Assembly (NCBI GenBank): GCA_019423725.1
Contig: JAHZAW010000009.1
Coordinates: 57,697 to 89,224, forward strand
DNA: 31,528 nt
Direction: 5' to 3'
Source: Clostridiales bacterium
GTDB lineage: Bacteria > Bacillota > Clostridia > Lachnospirales > Anaerotignaceae
A program made the translations under genes and the position numbers. The notes under the pieces were generated by a model, which saw only the letters and a program-made list of their open reading frames with translations, had not been told where the DNA came from and did not search any database. Below are positions 21,450-28,077 of this stretch, in pieces (position 1 is the stretch's first letter; the number at the start of each line of letters is the position of its first letter).

Positions 21450-22220
21450 ATGGGACTATTCGGAAGTAAAGAAAACTGTTCAATTTGTAGTCAGGCTATA
21501 AAGGGTTCTAAATTAAAAGTTTCAGACGGTGTAATATGTTCGGCTTGTATAGACAAGTGCGCACAAGATGTTCAAAACAAAGAATTGCTTTTACAAATAG
21601 GTAATTGCAGCGTATCAGATTTCAAAAAACATATTGAATTTATGGAAACGGAAAATAAAAAGCGCCTTCAAATTTTTAATGCAAGTTCTGGCAGCAATGA
21701 ATATATTAAAGTTGACTTTGAAAACAAACTTTTTTATTTACCGCTTAAAGGTAAAAGGGATCCCTTTATATACTCATTTTCTGATTTAATTAATTATGAA
21801 CTTGTAGAAGACGGCACCACTATTTCTAAGGGCGGTTTAGGTTCTGCAGTTGTAGGCGGTGCAATTTTTGGCGCAGCCGGAATGATAACAGGTGGAATTT
21901 TAGGTAAAAAGTCTAAAGACATTGTAAAGTCAATGTATATAACTTTATCTTTAAATGATCCTTTACTTTCATATAGAAAAATTGAGCTTATATCAACAGA
22001 TACCAAAAAAAACGGAATGATATATAATCTTTGCAAAAAAGCAGGTGAAAACACCGTCGCTTTATTGGATCGTATATGCGGCTCCGTCGAGACTCCGGCC
22101 CAGCCACAAACAAATATTTCTGCCGCTGATGAAATCAAAAAATTTAAAGAACTACTGGTCAGCGGAATAATAACCGAAGAAGAATTTAACGCAAAGAAAA
22201 AACAGTTGTTAGGTTTATAA
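21450..22220 (+). CDS. DUF4428/SHOCT-domain cargo protein
   Basis: The 256-aa protein is modular. An N-terminal zinc module has C10xxC13 and C30xxC33 (DUF4428-like; NCSICSQAIKG, GVICSACIDKC). A middle beta region follows, then a Gly-rich, glycine-zipper-like hydrophobic segment (residues 128-152, GGLGSAVVGGAIFGAAGM) that may insert in a membrane. The C-terminus is a SHOCT domain (227-256, DEIKKFKELLVSGIITEEEF), found in membrane and stress proteins. It sits between repressor and integrase in the lysogenic orientation, typical of lysogenic-conversion genes. GGAGGCTTT precedes the ATG. It is bounded by a 30-bp direct repeat. Function unknown. Confidence 0.8.
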   Translation: MGLFGSKENCSICSQAIKGSKLKVSDGVICSACIDKCAQDVQNKELLLQIGNCSVSDFKKHIEFMETENKKRLQIFNASSGSNEYIKVDFENKLFYLPLKGKRDPFIYSFSDLINYELVEDGTTISKGGLGSAVVGGAIFGAAGMITGGILGKKSKDIVKSMYITLSLNDPLLSYRKIELISTDTKKNGMIYNLCKKAGENTVALLDRICGSVETPAQPQTNISAADEIKKFKELLVSGIITEEEFNAKKKQLLGL

Positions 22221-22222
22221 AT

Positions 22223-22252
22223 AAATAAGCCCCCCTGCGCCAACAGGAAGGC
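22223..22252. repeat. 30-bp hairpin repeat, copy 2 (after the cargo gene, before int)
   Basis: Same as copy 1 except one base (C for T at the 11th base). It starts 2 nt after the cargo gene stop codon. Here the hairpin has two mismatches. Both copies are followed, at different distances, by a GGAGGCTTT(A/T)TT ribosome binding site of the next gene (cargo gene; integrase). Confidence 0.85.
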
Positions 22253-22256
22253 TTAA

Positions 22257-22325
22257 AAGGTGGCGTCAAAAATAACACCGGAAATTGTATGCAAATATAT
22301 TATAGCAGACGCCGCCTTATTTTTC
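22257..22325 (+). terminator. Long-loop hairpin with U-tract upstream of int
   Basis: An 11-bp stem AAGGTGGCGTC/GACGCCGCCTT (22257-22267 and 22308-22318; one G-U) encloses a 40-nt loop and is followed by ATTTTTC. It lies between cargo gene and integrase. It may terminate the cargo transcript or attenuate readthrough into int. The CCGCCTT half could also pair with the int ribosome binding site AAGGAGGC (one mismatch), which could make a switch; that is speculation. Confidence 0.5.
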
Positions 22326-22360
22326 TATACATTTTTTTAGAGAAAAAGGAGGCTTTTTTA

Positions 22361-23365
22361 ATGCAACGATTGCCAAAAGGAATGGGCAGCGTGTATAAGT
22401 TAAGCGGCAGCCGGCGCCGGCCTTATGCTGCCCGGATCCAAACCGGCCGCACGGAAGACGGCAAGGCTATTTATAATTTTATCGGCTATTACGCGACACG
22501 TCAGGAGGCTTTGACCGCACTTCTAGAGTATAACAAAAATCCTTATGATCTTACGGCTGCAGAAGTGACTATCGCCGATCTGTGGGATATATTCAAACAG
22601 CGTCGTTTTGATGTGCTATCCGGCAGCGGCCATAATATATATAATGCCGCCTATAAACACCTTAAGCCTGTTTGGAATAAGCCTATCAAAGATTTAAAGG
22701 CCTTTCACCTTCAAAATTTGATTGATAATATAGATCGCTCATGGCAGACCAAAGATCACGTTAAAACGCTTTTAAATCAATTGTATGATCTAGCAATTGA
22801 ACTTGATATACTTGATAAGAATTATTCAAAATTCGTAAAGGTCGGCGCCAAGCCGCAGTCAGATATACACAAGCCGTTTACATCAGAAGAAATAAAGACG
22901 TTATTTTCCGTTATTTTTACGGAAGATCTGGCGGATACGGTCCTTATAATGATATATACTGGTATGCGCCCTTCTGAGCTACTAGGCATAAGGACCGAAA
23001 ATATACATCTATCGGAAAAGTATATTGTAGGCGGTGTCAAAACAAAGGCCGGCAAAGATAGAGTTATTCCAATATCAAATAAAATAATGCCCCTTGTCCT
23101 TAAGCGCTATAATGCCAATAATAAATTTTTTATATCTATGTCTTATCAAGTTTATAAAAACCATTTCACAGAATTAATGCAGCGCTTAAATATGGATCAT
23201 CTGCCCCACGACGGAAGACATACATTCGCAAGTCTAGCAAATAGCGCAGGCGTCAATCCAACATCTATAAAAATGATAATGGGCCACACCTCGCAAGACA
23301 TTACAGAAAGAGTATATACACATAAAACAATTAGCGAACTCGTGTCAGCTGTCAACGCTATTTAA
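22361..23365 (+). CDS. int: Tyrosine-family phage integrase
   Basis: From the ATG at 22361 (MQRLPKGMGSVYKL; AAAGGAGG upstream) the protein has 334 aa; an in-frame start at 22289 lacks a binding site. The N-terminal arm-binding part has the AP2-like stretch with YAARIQTGR, the core-binding domain is around residues 70-165, and the catalytic domain has all the residues: Arg203 (TGMRPSEL), Lys229 (KTKAGKDRVIP), His283 and Arg286 (HDGRHTF), His309 (MGHT) and Tyr319 (RVYTH). It integrates and excises the phage DNA. It is the last phage gene before the host, which fits an attP site just downstream. Confidence 0.95.
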   Translation: MQRLPKGMGSVYKLSGSRRRPYAARIQTGRTEDGKAIYNFIGYYATRQEALTALLEYNKNPYDLTAAEVTIADLWDIFKQRRFDVLSGSGHNIYNAAYKHLKPVWNKPIKDLKAFHLQNLIDNIDRSWQTKDHVKTLLNQLYDLAIELDILDKNYSKFVKVGAKPQSDIHKPFTSEEIKTLFSVIFTEDLADTVLIMIYTGMRPSELLGIRTENIHLSEKYIVGGVKTKAGKDRVIPISNKIMPLVLKRYNANNKFFISMSYQVYKNHFTELMQRLNMDHLPHDGRHTFASLANSAGVNPTSIKMIMGHTSQDITERVYTHKTISELVSAVNAI

Positions 23366-23387
23366 CTAAACTTTTTGTTTAATAATC

Positions 23388-23409
23388 TTGTTACTTTATT
23401 GTTACTTTA
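23388..23409 (+). repeat. Tandem 11-mer, possible integrase arm-type sites
   Basis: TTGTTACTTTA occurs twice without a gap (23388-23398 and 23399-23409), 23 nt after the integrase stop. Short direct repeats next to a tyrosine integrase gene are typical arm-binding sites of attP. The role is inferred from position. Confidence 0.55.
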
Positions 23410-23445
23410 TCATTAATTTTATATCATTCTTATTCGTATTTAATG

Positions 23446-23483
23446 AGCCTTAAACCTTGATTTTATGGGATTTAAGGCTTTTT
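23446..23483 (+). terminator. Integrase terminator / possible attR core region
   Basis: Perfect 9-bp stem AGCCTTAAA (23446-23454) and TTTAAGGCT (23471-23479), 16-nt loop (CCTTGATTTTATGGGA), then TTTT. It fits a + strand terminator for int. The palindromic arms with a non-symmetric centre also look like an integrase core site, so this is the best place to search for attR. The left attachment copy is outside the window. Confidence 0.6.
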
Positions 23484-23592
23484 AAAATAATCTAAAAACG
23501 CTATGCTTTAATAAAAAATTAAATTAATTGGATAAATCTTCCCGTCTAAAACTCCGTATTTATGCCAAAAATCTTATTAGGAGATGATTAAT

Positions 23593-23721
23593 ATGCGTTT
23601 AGAATGCAGACAAAACTGTGCCCATCAGCAAAACGGCCTCTGCCGCATAAAAGCCATAGGAAGAAGACAGGCAACCGGCTGTTCGCCCTGTCCTTTTTAT
23701 GAAAAGAAATCCCAGGTATGA
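23593..23721 (+). CDS. Small Cys-rich host protein (42 aa)
   Basis: ATG 23593, TGA 23719-23721; AGGAG sits 9 nt upstream. It has five Cys in 42 residues (positions 5, 9, 17, 30 and 33), starting MRLECRQNCAHQQNGLCRIK and ending with TGCSPCPFYEKK. The CxxxC and CxxC pairs suggest a small metal-binding fold. Short proteins of this kind are frequent in Lachnospiraceae. It lies between the prophage end and the riboswitch. Function unknown; it seems to be chromosomal, not phage. Confidence 0.6.
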   Translation: MRLECRQNCAHQQNGLCRIKAIGRRQATGCSPCPFYEKKSQV

Positions 23722-23759
23722 CAGGTATCCGCAAATCATCAGTTTTATTTTCCTATTTA

Positions 23760-23788
23760 TTGACTTACCGGCCCGAAAAGTTTATACT
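23760..23788 (+). promoter_or_regulatory. Promoter for the riboswitch/115-aa gene
   Basis: -35 TTGACT (23760-23765), 17-bp spacer, -10 TATACT (23783-23788). The expected start lies within a few bases of the riboswitch's P1 5' strand. A strong sigma-A-type promoter. Confidence 0.75.
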
Positions 23789-23793
23789 TTAAT

Positions 23794-23921
23794 CACCATA
23801 AAGAGTGCGTGAGAGACAAGCTCAGTGACCGCACAGCAACCTGCCAGAGGCAAGGTGCTAATGCTTGTATGATGGGTAAATATCTTGGTTTTTTATCCCA
23901 TCATAAACGATGGGATTTTTT
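23794..23921 (+). promoter_or_regulatory. SAM-I (S-box)-like riboswitch with terminator switch
   Basis: The S-box core is present: AAGAG at 23800-23804, the UGA of the kink-turn (AGTGACC), AGCAACC before P3, and CAAGGTGCTAAT after it. P2 pairs GTGCG/CGCAC, with GAG/CTC above. P3 pairs ACCTGCC with GGCAAGGT (one bulge). The P2 loop ACAAG (23816-23820) pairs perfectly with CTTGT (23864-23868), the S-box pseudoknot. P1 is CACCATA/TATGATG with one mismatch. There is no space for a P4 hairpin. Switch: ATGATGGG (23869-23876) can pair with CCCATCAT (23897-23904) as antiterminator; if P1 holds it, ATCCCATC/GATGGGAT (23895-23902 and 23909-23916) plus TTTTT form the terminator. SAM should thus turn the gene off. 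Confidence 0.72.
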
Positions 23922-23960
23922 ATGCACTCTTTTTGGAAAACTTTCAAAGGGAGTGTTTAT

Positions 23961-24308
23961 ATGGAAATAGAAGACTTTACAGCTGAAGATGATAAGGCCA
24001 GGACCATATCTGATCTTCTGTCCGCTGACACGCGGTTATATGTATACTGCTGTGACAAGAACATCAGCAGACGTTTTATGGCTGATGCCCAGAGAGAAGG
24101 TTTTACCTTCGGTGACGGAGCAAAACCCACAGAGCGCCCAACCGATGACATCATAGCCATAAATAATGATAAGACAATAAATTATGTTGGCTTCGTTGGT
24201 CATCTAGCCTTCAAAACCGCCTTTACTGTGGCTGGAAAAGCTCTGGTAAAGGTAGATTATAAAAAATATATATCTGGAAATAAATATTACTTTTATACCC
24301 ATTCATAA
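23961..24308 (+). CDS. Uncharacterised 115-aa protein under S-box-like control
   Basis: From the ATG at 23961 (MEIEDFTAEDD; AAGGGAG 8-14 nt upstream) it has 115 aa; an ATG at 23910 lies inside the riboswitch terminator and is not used. It has a core with LYVYCCDKNISRRFMADA, GFTFGDGAKPTERP and NYVGFVGHLAFK. The pattern GF.FGDG..PTE...D..A followed by YVGF.GH is one I recall from small unassigned Firmicute proteins, but no function is known to me. It is the only gene of its transcription unit (terminator at 24315) and is predicted to be off at high SAM, suggesting a link to Met/SAM metabolism. Soluble, no signal peptide. Confidence 0.72.
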   Translation: MEIEDFTAEDDKARTISDLLSADTRLYVYCCDKNISRRFMADAQREGFTFGDGAKPTERPTDDIIAINNDKTINYVGFVGHLAFKTAFTVAGKALVKVDYKKYISGNKYYFYTHS

Positions 24309-24314
24309 AAAACA

Positions 24315-24342
24315 AAAACACCGTCTTAACAGACGGTGTTTT
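24315..24342. terminator. Bidirectional intrinsic terminator
   Basis: A 12-bp perfect stem AAAACACCGTCT/AGACGGTGTTTT with a 4-nt loop TAAC. U-rich on both sides. It ends the 115-aa gene (+) and the feo unit (-), which converge here. Confidence 0.9.
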
Positions 24343-24345
24343 ATT

Positions 24346-24516
24346 TTATATTTCTTTTTTCTTTTGGGATGAACAGCATCCGGATCTGCATGATGAGCAG
24401 TTGCCCATACAAGACGAGCCGGAGCAGCATCTGCCACGGTTTTTCACCATATATCTTATGGCAAAAAATAATCCTATCACGACTGCCGCTATGAGCAGCC
24501 AGTCTAAAATACTCAT
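24346..24516 (-). CDS. FeoB-associated Cys-rich membrane protein
   Basis: ATG 24516, TAA 24348-24346: 56 aa. One N-terminal transmembrane helix (MSILDWLLIAAVVIGLFFAI) is followed by a short basic turn and a Cys-rich tail (CC, C, C, C, C, CC between residues 30 and 48). That is the build of the FeoB_associated family (PF12669 type), which always follows feoB in Firmicutes. It starts 13 nt after the feoB stop, so it is the third gene of the operon. A role in iron handling or FeoB support is presumed; the mechanism is not known. Confidence 0.85.
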   Translation of the reverse strand: MSILDWLLIAAVVIGLFFAIRYMVKNRGRCCSGSSCMGNCSSCRSGCCSSQKKKEI

Positions 24517-24529
24517 ATGATCCACCGCC

Positions 24530-26524
24530 TTAAATAAACAGACTAAGCAGCTGATATACTATGAATGCAACTATCCAAGCAAATACAGTCTGTCCCAATG
24601 AAATTATAAGGGCCCATTTTCCGCTTTTCAGCTCACGTTTTACCGCCGCTATGGCAGCAACACAAGGAGTATACAGGAGAGTGAACACAAGGAACGCAAT
24701 AGCTGCACTAAGCGTAAACATTCCTGCTATTACGTTCATATCTCCGCCAACAAGAACTGTAAGTGTGCTTATTACAGCTTCCTTTGCTGAGAAACCAGTG
24801 ATAAGAGCTGTTGCTGCTCTCCAGTCACCAAATCCCAGTGGTTTGAATATTGGTGATATGGCCTGGCCTATGAGTGCCAGCATACTGTCTGAGCTCTGGG
24901 CGACCACATTGAATCTTGTATCAAAGGTCTGAAGGAACCAAATGATAACTGATGCTGTAAATATAACTGTAAATGCCTTTGTTATGAAGTCCTTAGCCTT
25001 ATCCCATATGAGCATGCCAACGGATTTAAGCCCGGGCATACGGTAGTTGGGAAGCTCCATAACGAAGGGAACAGGTTCACCATGGAAGGCTGTCTTTTTA
25101 AGTATAAGTCCCACAACGACTCCCATTACCATTCCGAATACATAAAGTCCTATCATAGCAACAGGTCTCAAGGCCGGAGCAAAGAACAATGAAACAAATA
25201 TTGTATAAATAGGAAGTTTAGCCGAACAGCTCATAAACGGAGTGAGCATGATGGTCATTTTCCTATCCCTGTCTGATGGCAGTGTACGGCTAGCCATTAT
25301 GGCAGGTACAGAACATCCAAAACCGATTATCATGGGCACAAATGATCTTCCAGAAAGACCTATCTTCCTCAGAGCCTTGTCCATAACAAAAGCGACCCTC
25401 GCCATATATCCGCTGTCTTCCAGCATTGAAAGGAAGAAGAAAAGTACAACGATAGTAGGCAGGAAGGAAAGCACACTTCCTACTCCCGCGCATACACCAT
25501 CAACTATAAGGCTGTGTACAACTGGATTTATTCCATATGCAGTAAGTCCTCTGTCTATGGCTGCGATCACAGAATCTATTATCATTGTAAATCCATCTGA
25601 AAGAAATGCTCCAAAGACTCCGAATGTAAGCCAGAATATGACGCCCATTATACCTATAAAAATAGGTATCGCCCATATTCTATGGGTGAGCACGCTGTCT
25701 ATTTTTATACTTCTGGCATGTGCCTTTGATTCTCCATTTTTAATTACGGATTTAGCACATACTTTCTCTATGAAGTCATATCTCATATCAGCAAGAGCAG
25801 CTTCCCTGTCTGTATCTGTCTCAGACTCCATCTCAGTTACGATATGCTCAAGCATATCCTTTTCATTATCTGAAAGGCAGAGTGAATTGAGCATGGGCTC
25901 ATCACCCTCAATGAGCTTTGTAGCCGCAAATCTGGGAGGAACATTTATCCTGTCAGCATGGTCCTCTACCAGATGGGCAACTGAATGTATAGCCCTATGT
26001 ACTGCGCCAGAACAGAAGTCTGTAACAGCCGGTTTCTGTCTGAGCTGAGCTGTATGTATGGCTGTTTCTATAAGTTCGTCAACACCTTCATTTTTTACAG
26101 CAGCAAGGGGTACGACCGGTACGCCAAGATCCTCTGAAAGCTGGTTTATTTTAATCGTGTTGCCGTTTTCCCTCATCTCATCCATCATATTTAGAGCTAT
26201 TACCATCGGTATATCCAGCTCCATAAGCTGCAGGGAAAGATAAAGGTTTCTTTCAATATTTGTAGCATCTGTTATGTTTATGATACAGTCTATTTTTTCA
26301 TTTAACAGAAAGTCACGGGTAACTATTTCCTCTGCCGTATAAGGAGAGAGTGAATATATACCCGGAAGGTCAACGACCTTTACATCCGGATGTCCTTTTA
26401 CTGTTCCGCTTTTTCCTTCAACTGTAACTCCCGGGAAATTTCCTACATGCTGGTTTGATCCTGTGAGCTGATTAAACAATGTTGTTTTTCCACAATTCTG
26501 ATTTCCACCAAGAGCAAATATCAT
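24530..26524 (-). CDS. feoB: Ferrous iron transporter B (FeoB)
   Basis: The 664-aa Fe(II) transporter has a G domain in front with G1 GNQNCGKT (7-14), G2 GVTVE (32-36), G3 DLPG (52-55) and G4 NMMD (112-115), then a helical GDI-like region (about 170-270) and a membrane domain with about eight helices, including GYMARVAFVMD and GFGCSVPAIMA (gate motifs) and LLYTPCVAAIAA. It takes up ferrous iron across the membrane and is typical of anaerobes. It overlaps feoA by 4 nt (ATGA) and is followed by the Cys-rich protein. Length and motifs are complete. Confidence 0.97.
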   Translation of the reverse strand: MIFALGGNQNCGKTTLFNQLTGSNQHVGNFPGVTVEGKSGTVKGHPDVKVVDLPGIYSLSPYTAEEIVTRDFLLNEKIDCIINITDATNIERNLYLSLQLMELDIPMVIALNMMDEMRENGNTIKINQLSEDLGVPVVPLAAVKNEGVDELIETAIHTAQLRQKPAVTDFCSGAVHRAIHSVAHLVEDHADRINVPPRFAATKLIEGDEPMLNSLCLSDNEKDMLEHIVTEMESETDTDREAALADMRYDFIEKVCAKSVIKNGESKAHARSIKIDSVLTHRIWAIPIFIGIMGVIFWLTFGVFGAFLSDGFTMIIDSVIAAIDRGLTAYGINPVVHSLIVDGVCAGVGSVLSFLPTIVVLFFFLSMLEDSGYMARVAFVMDKALRKIGLSGRSFVPMIIGFGCSVPAIMASRTLPSDRDRKMTIMLTPFMSCSAKLPIYTIFVSLFFAPALRPVAMIGLYVFGMVMGVVVGLILKKTAFHGEPVPFVMELPNYRMPGLKSVGMLIWDKAKDFITKAFTVIFTASVIIWFLQTFDTRFNVVAQSSDSMLALIGQAISPIFKPLGFGDWRAATALITGFSAKEAVISTLTVLVGGDMNVIAGMFTLSAAIAFLVFTLLYTPCVAAIAAVKRELKSGKWALIISLGQTVFAWIVAFIVYQLLSLFI

Positions 26525-26754
26525 TTTTCGCTAGTCCTTTCCACCTCAATTTTTTTAGCATCATCTATACGAATAGTCAGTTCGTATCCCCTCAGATGCA
26601 GTTCTATGGGATCGCCCATGGGCGCCACTTTTCTGACCATTACCTTCGTTTTCGGGGTAAGTCCCATGTCAAGAAGTCTTCTCCTTAACACTCCTTCTCC
26701 TCCTACTTTTACTATAACTCCGCTCTCACCTATTGCAAGTTCATCAAGCGTCAT
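26521..26754 (-). CDS. feoA: Ferrous iron transport protein A (FeoA)
   Basis: From the ATG at 26754 (MTLDELAIGESGVIV; AGAGGTG upstream) it is 77 aa, the usual FeoA length; a longer reading to 26832 has no binding site and would run into the promoter. It has the SH3-like FeoA fold: VGGEGVLRRRLLDMGLTPK (LxxMGL motif), VRKVAPMGDPIELHLRGYEL and a final beta strand. It is a cytoplasmic partner of FeoB that probably tunes transport. The operon is feoA-feoB-Cys-rich protein. Confidence 0.95.
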   Translation of the reverse strand: MTLDELAIGESGVIVKVGGEGVLRRRLLDMGLTPKTKVMVRKVAPMGDPIELHLRGYELTIRIDDAKKIEVERTSEK

Positions 26755-26803
26755 TTTTAACACCTCTGTTGTTTTATGTAATAATATGTTAGCTACGTAT
26801 AAC

Positions 26804-26832
26804 ATTCTATATAAGACATGTATGTTTGTCAA
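26804..26832 (-). promoter_or_regulatory. feo operon promoter
   Basis: -35 TTGACA (26832-26827, perfect), 17-bp spacer, -10 TAGAAT (26809-26804), 50 nt before the feoA ATG. No clear Fur-box palindrome is visible near it, so the iron regulator is not settled by sequence. Confidence 0.72.
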
Positions 26833-26869
26833 GCTAAATATATTATGTTTATTTAAAAGACCCGCAAAA

Positions 26870-26897
26870 AAAATACGGACTTAAAAGTCCGTATTTT
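26870..26897 (-). terminator. Terminator of the SLH-like gene
   Basis: Perfect 13-bp stem AAAATACGGACTT/AAGTCCGTATTTT with a 2-nt nominal loop, followed on the minus strand by a T-run. It separates the SLH-like gene from the feo operon. Confidence 0.88.
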
Positions 26898-26925
26898 AAT
26901 AAGTTATCATTAATTATGATGTATA

Positions 26926-27807
26926 TTATTTCGCAGTAGGCATAGGTACTGCAGGTGCAGGTACACCGCTAGTTACTTTATCGAGGCTTCCTACCATTGA
27001 ATCAAGGATAGTCTTAAGTCCTTCGATCCTTGTCATTGTTCCGTCTGTTCCAACAAGGTTTGTGCCATAGCCAAGTTTAGCAAGCATGTCATTGAGCTGT
27101 TTAACTGTGATCGCTGCCTTAGGCTCAACTGAACCATCAACAAGACCTAAACCAACTGCCCATGTAAGGGGTTTCTGAGCATATCCGTTTGCTTCAGAGA
27201 TCTTTGCTAAGATTATACCATCTTTACCTTCTCCACCCTGGAGTCTGTAAAGCCATGTGATAGCGTCTTCCATTGATAAAGTTCCATCGGGAACAAACTG
27301 TGTTCCTCTAACCATACCGATTGTAATTCCAAGTGCATAAGCTGCTCTTGCATAATCTTCATTTGCTCCTGTTACATCTGTGAAAGGATGCTCTGCTGAA
27401 GGTGCTGTGTTATAGAGTGTCTTGGGCTCTTTAACCTTTGAATATGTAACAGCTGTTCCATCTTCAAGAACTACTTCACGGTCTTTTTCTTTATTAGGTG
27501 ATGTAACGATAGGCTCTACCTTTGTTTCTTCAACAACTGCCTCTGTTGTTTCTTCTGTAGCCTCAGTAGCCTCTGTTGTAGCCTCTGTAGCTTCAGCAGC
27601 TTCTGTTGCTGTTTCTTCTACAACTGCCTCTGTTGTAGCCTCTGTTGCCTTTTCCTCTACAACTGCTTCTGTTGTCTCTTCTGCTGCTTTTTCTTCAACA
27701 GCTGCTTCCTTTGAAGGGTCAACAACAACAACCTGATGTGCAAATGCAGGTACAGCCAGTGCCATAGTCATAGCAGCTACGAGTAAAACTGCGATCTTCT
27801 TTTTCAT
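26926..27807 (-). CDS. Secreted SLH-like surface protein with Thr/Glu/Ala repeats
   Basis: 293 aa. Residues 1-23 are a signal peptide (MKKKIAVLLVAAMTMALA, cleavage after PAFA). Residues 35-96 are a low-complexity acidic region in which TTEAVVEE occurs three times (45-52, 58-65, 87-94) with other TEA units between, a likely extended stalk. The C-terminal half has SLH-type domains: one near residues 140-190 (FTDV...YALGITIGMVRGTQF, with VPDGTLSMEDAITWLYRL), a second near 200-250 (AVGLGLVDGS, AITVKQLNDMLAKLGYG) and a weaker third. It probably sits on the cell surface, bound to the wall. GGAGG precedes the ATG. Confidence 0.82.
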   Translation of the reverse strand: MKKKIAVLLVAAMTMALAVPAFAHQVVVVDPSKEAAVEEKAAEETTEAVVEEKATEATTEAVVEETATEAAEATEATTEATEATEETTEAVVEETKVEPIVTSPNKEKDREVVLEDGTAVTYSKVKEPKTLYNTAPSAEHPFTDVTGANEDYARAAYALGITIGMVRGTQFVPDGTLSMEDAITWLYRLQGGEGKDGIILAKISEANGYAQKPLTWAVGLGLVDGSVEPKAAITVKQLNDMLAKLGYGTNLVGTDGTMTRIEGLKTILDSMVGSLDKVTSGVPAPAVPMPTAK

Positions 27808-27901
27808 AATAAATCCTCCTTTAAACTGTTAAAATCCCAACCCTTATTGTTAAATACAGGAATAATATAAACTCTTATCCCGCAACATAAAGATTAATTG
27901 T

Positions 27902-27930
27902 ATTATATAACAAAATAAAACAAAAATCAA
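27902..27930 (-). promoter_or_regulatory. Promoter of the SLH-like gene
   Basis: -35 TTGATT (27930-27925), 17-bp spacer, -10 TATAAT (27907-27902, perfect). About 95 nt of leader precede the ATG at 27807, with AAAGGAGG next to the start. Confidence 0.72.
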
Positions 27931-28023
27931 CCGTTAATCTGGTAAATTTATACTATCCATTTAAAATAACCTGGAAGTTATATAGTTAAAATATTATACT
28001 TAAAAAATTACGCAAATATAAAA

Positions 28024-28046
28024 GGCACAGGCATAAAGCCTGCGCC
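28024..28046 (-). terminator. Terminator of the 2-oxoacid oxidoreductase operon
   Basis: Stem GGC-CAGGC/GCCTG-GCC with one mismatch, 5-nt loop, followed on the minus strand by TTTTATATTTG. It sits 32 nt after the last gene of the operon. Confidence 0.75.
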
Positions 28047-28077
28047 CATATTTAAAAGTGCATAGCAAAATTCACGC

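Larger units (their letters stand above)
1..23483. mobile_element. Prophage (contractile-tailed, HK97-type head), right portion
   Basis: A continuous set of phage genes runs from the left edge to the integrase. It has a repressor and integrase on the + strand and early, packaging, head, connector, tail and baseplate genes in canonical order on the minus strand. Sheath and tube genes mark a myovirus of PBSX/XkdK type. The head module is HK97-like. The right end must lie just after the integrase stop (23365), probably within 23366-23590. The left end, lysis genes and attL are outside the window. No disrupted structural gene was seen, so the visible part could be functional. Confidence 0.93.

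Noticed and set aside
25242..26048. + strand frame (268 aa) over feoB
   Set aside because: Antisense shadow of feoB, no start signal.
26754..26832. N-terminal extension of FeoA to 26832
   Set aside because: Would include the promoter region; the ATG at 26754 gives the usual FeoA length and has a binding site.
27422..27736. + strand frame with repeated VASVASAASV
   Set aside because: Antisense of the Thr/Glu/Ala repeat region; repeats are a mirror of the real gene.
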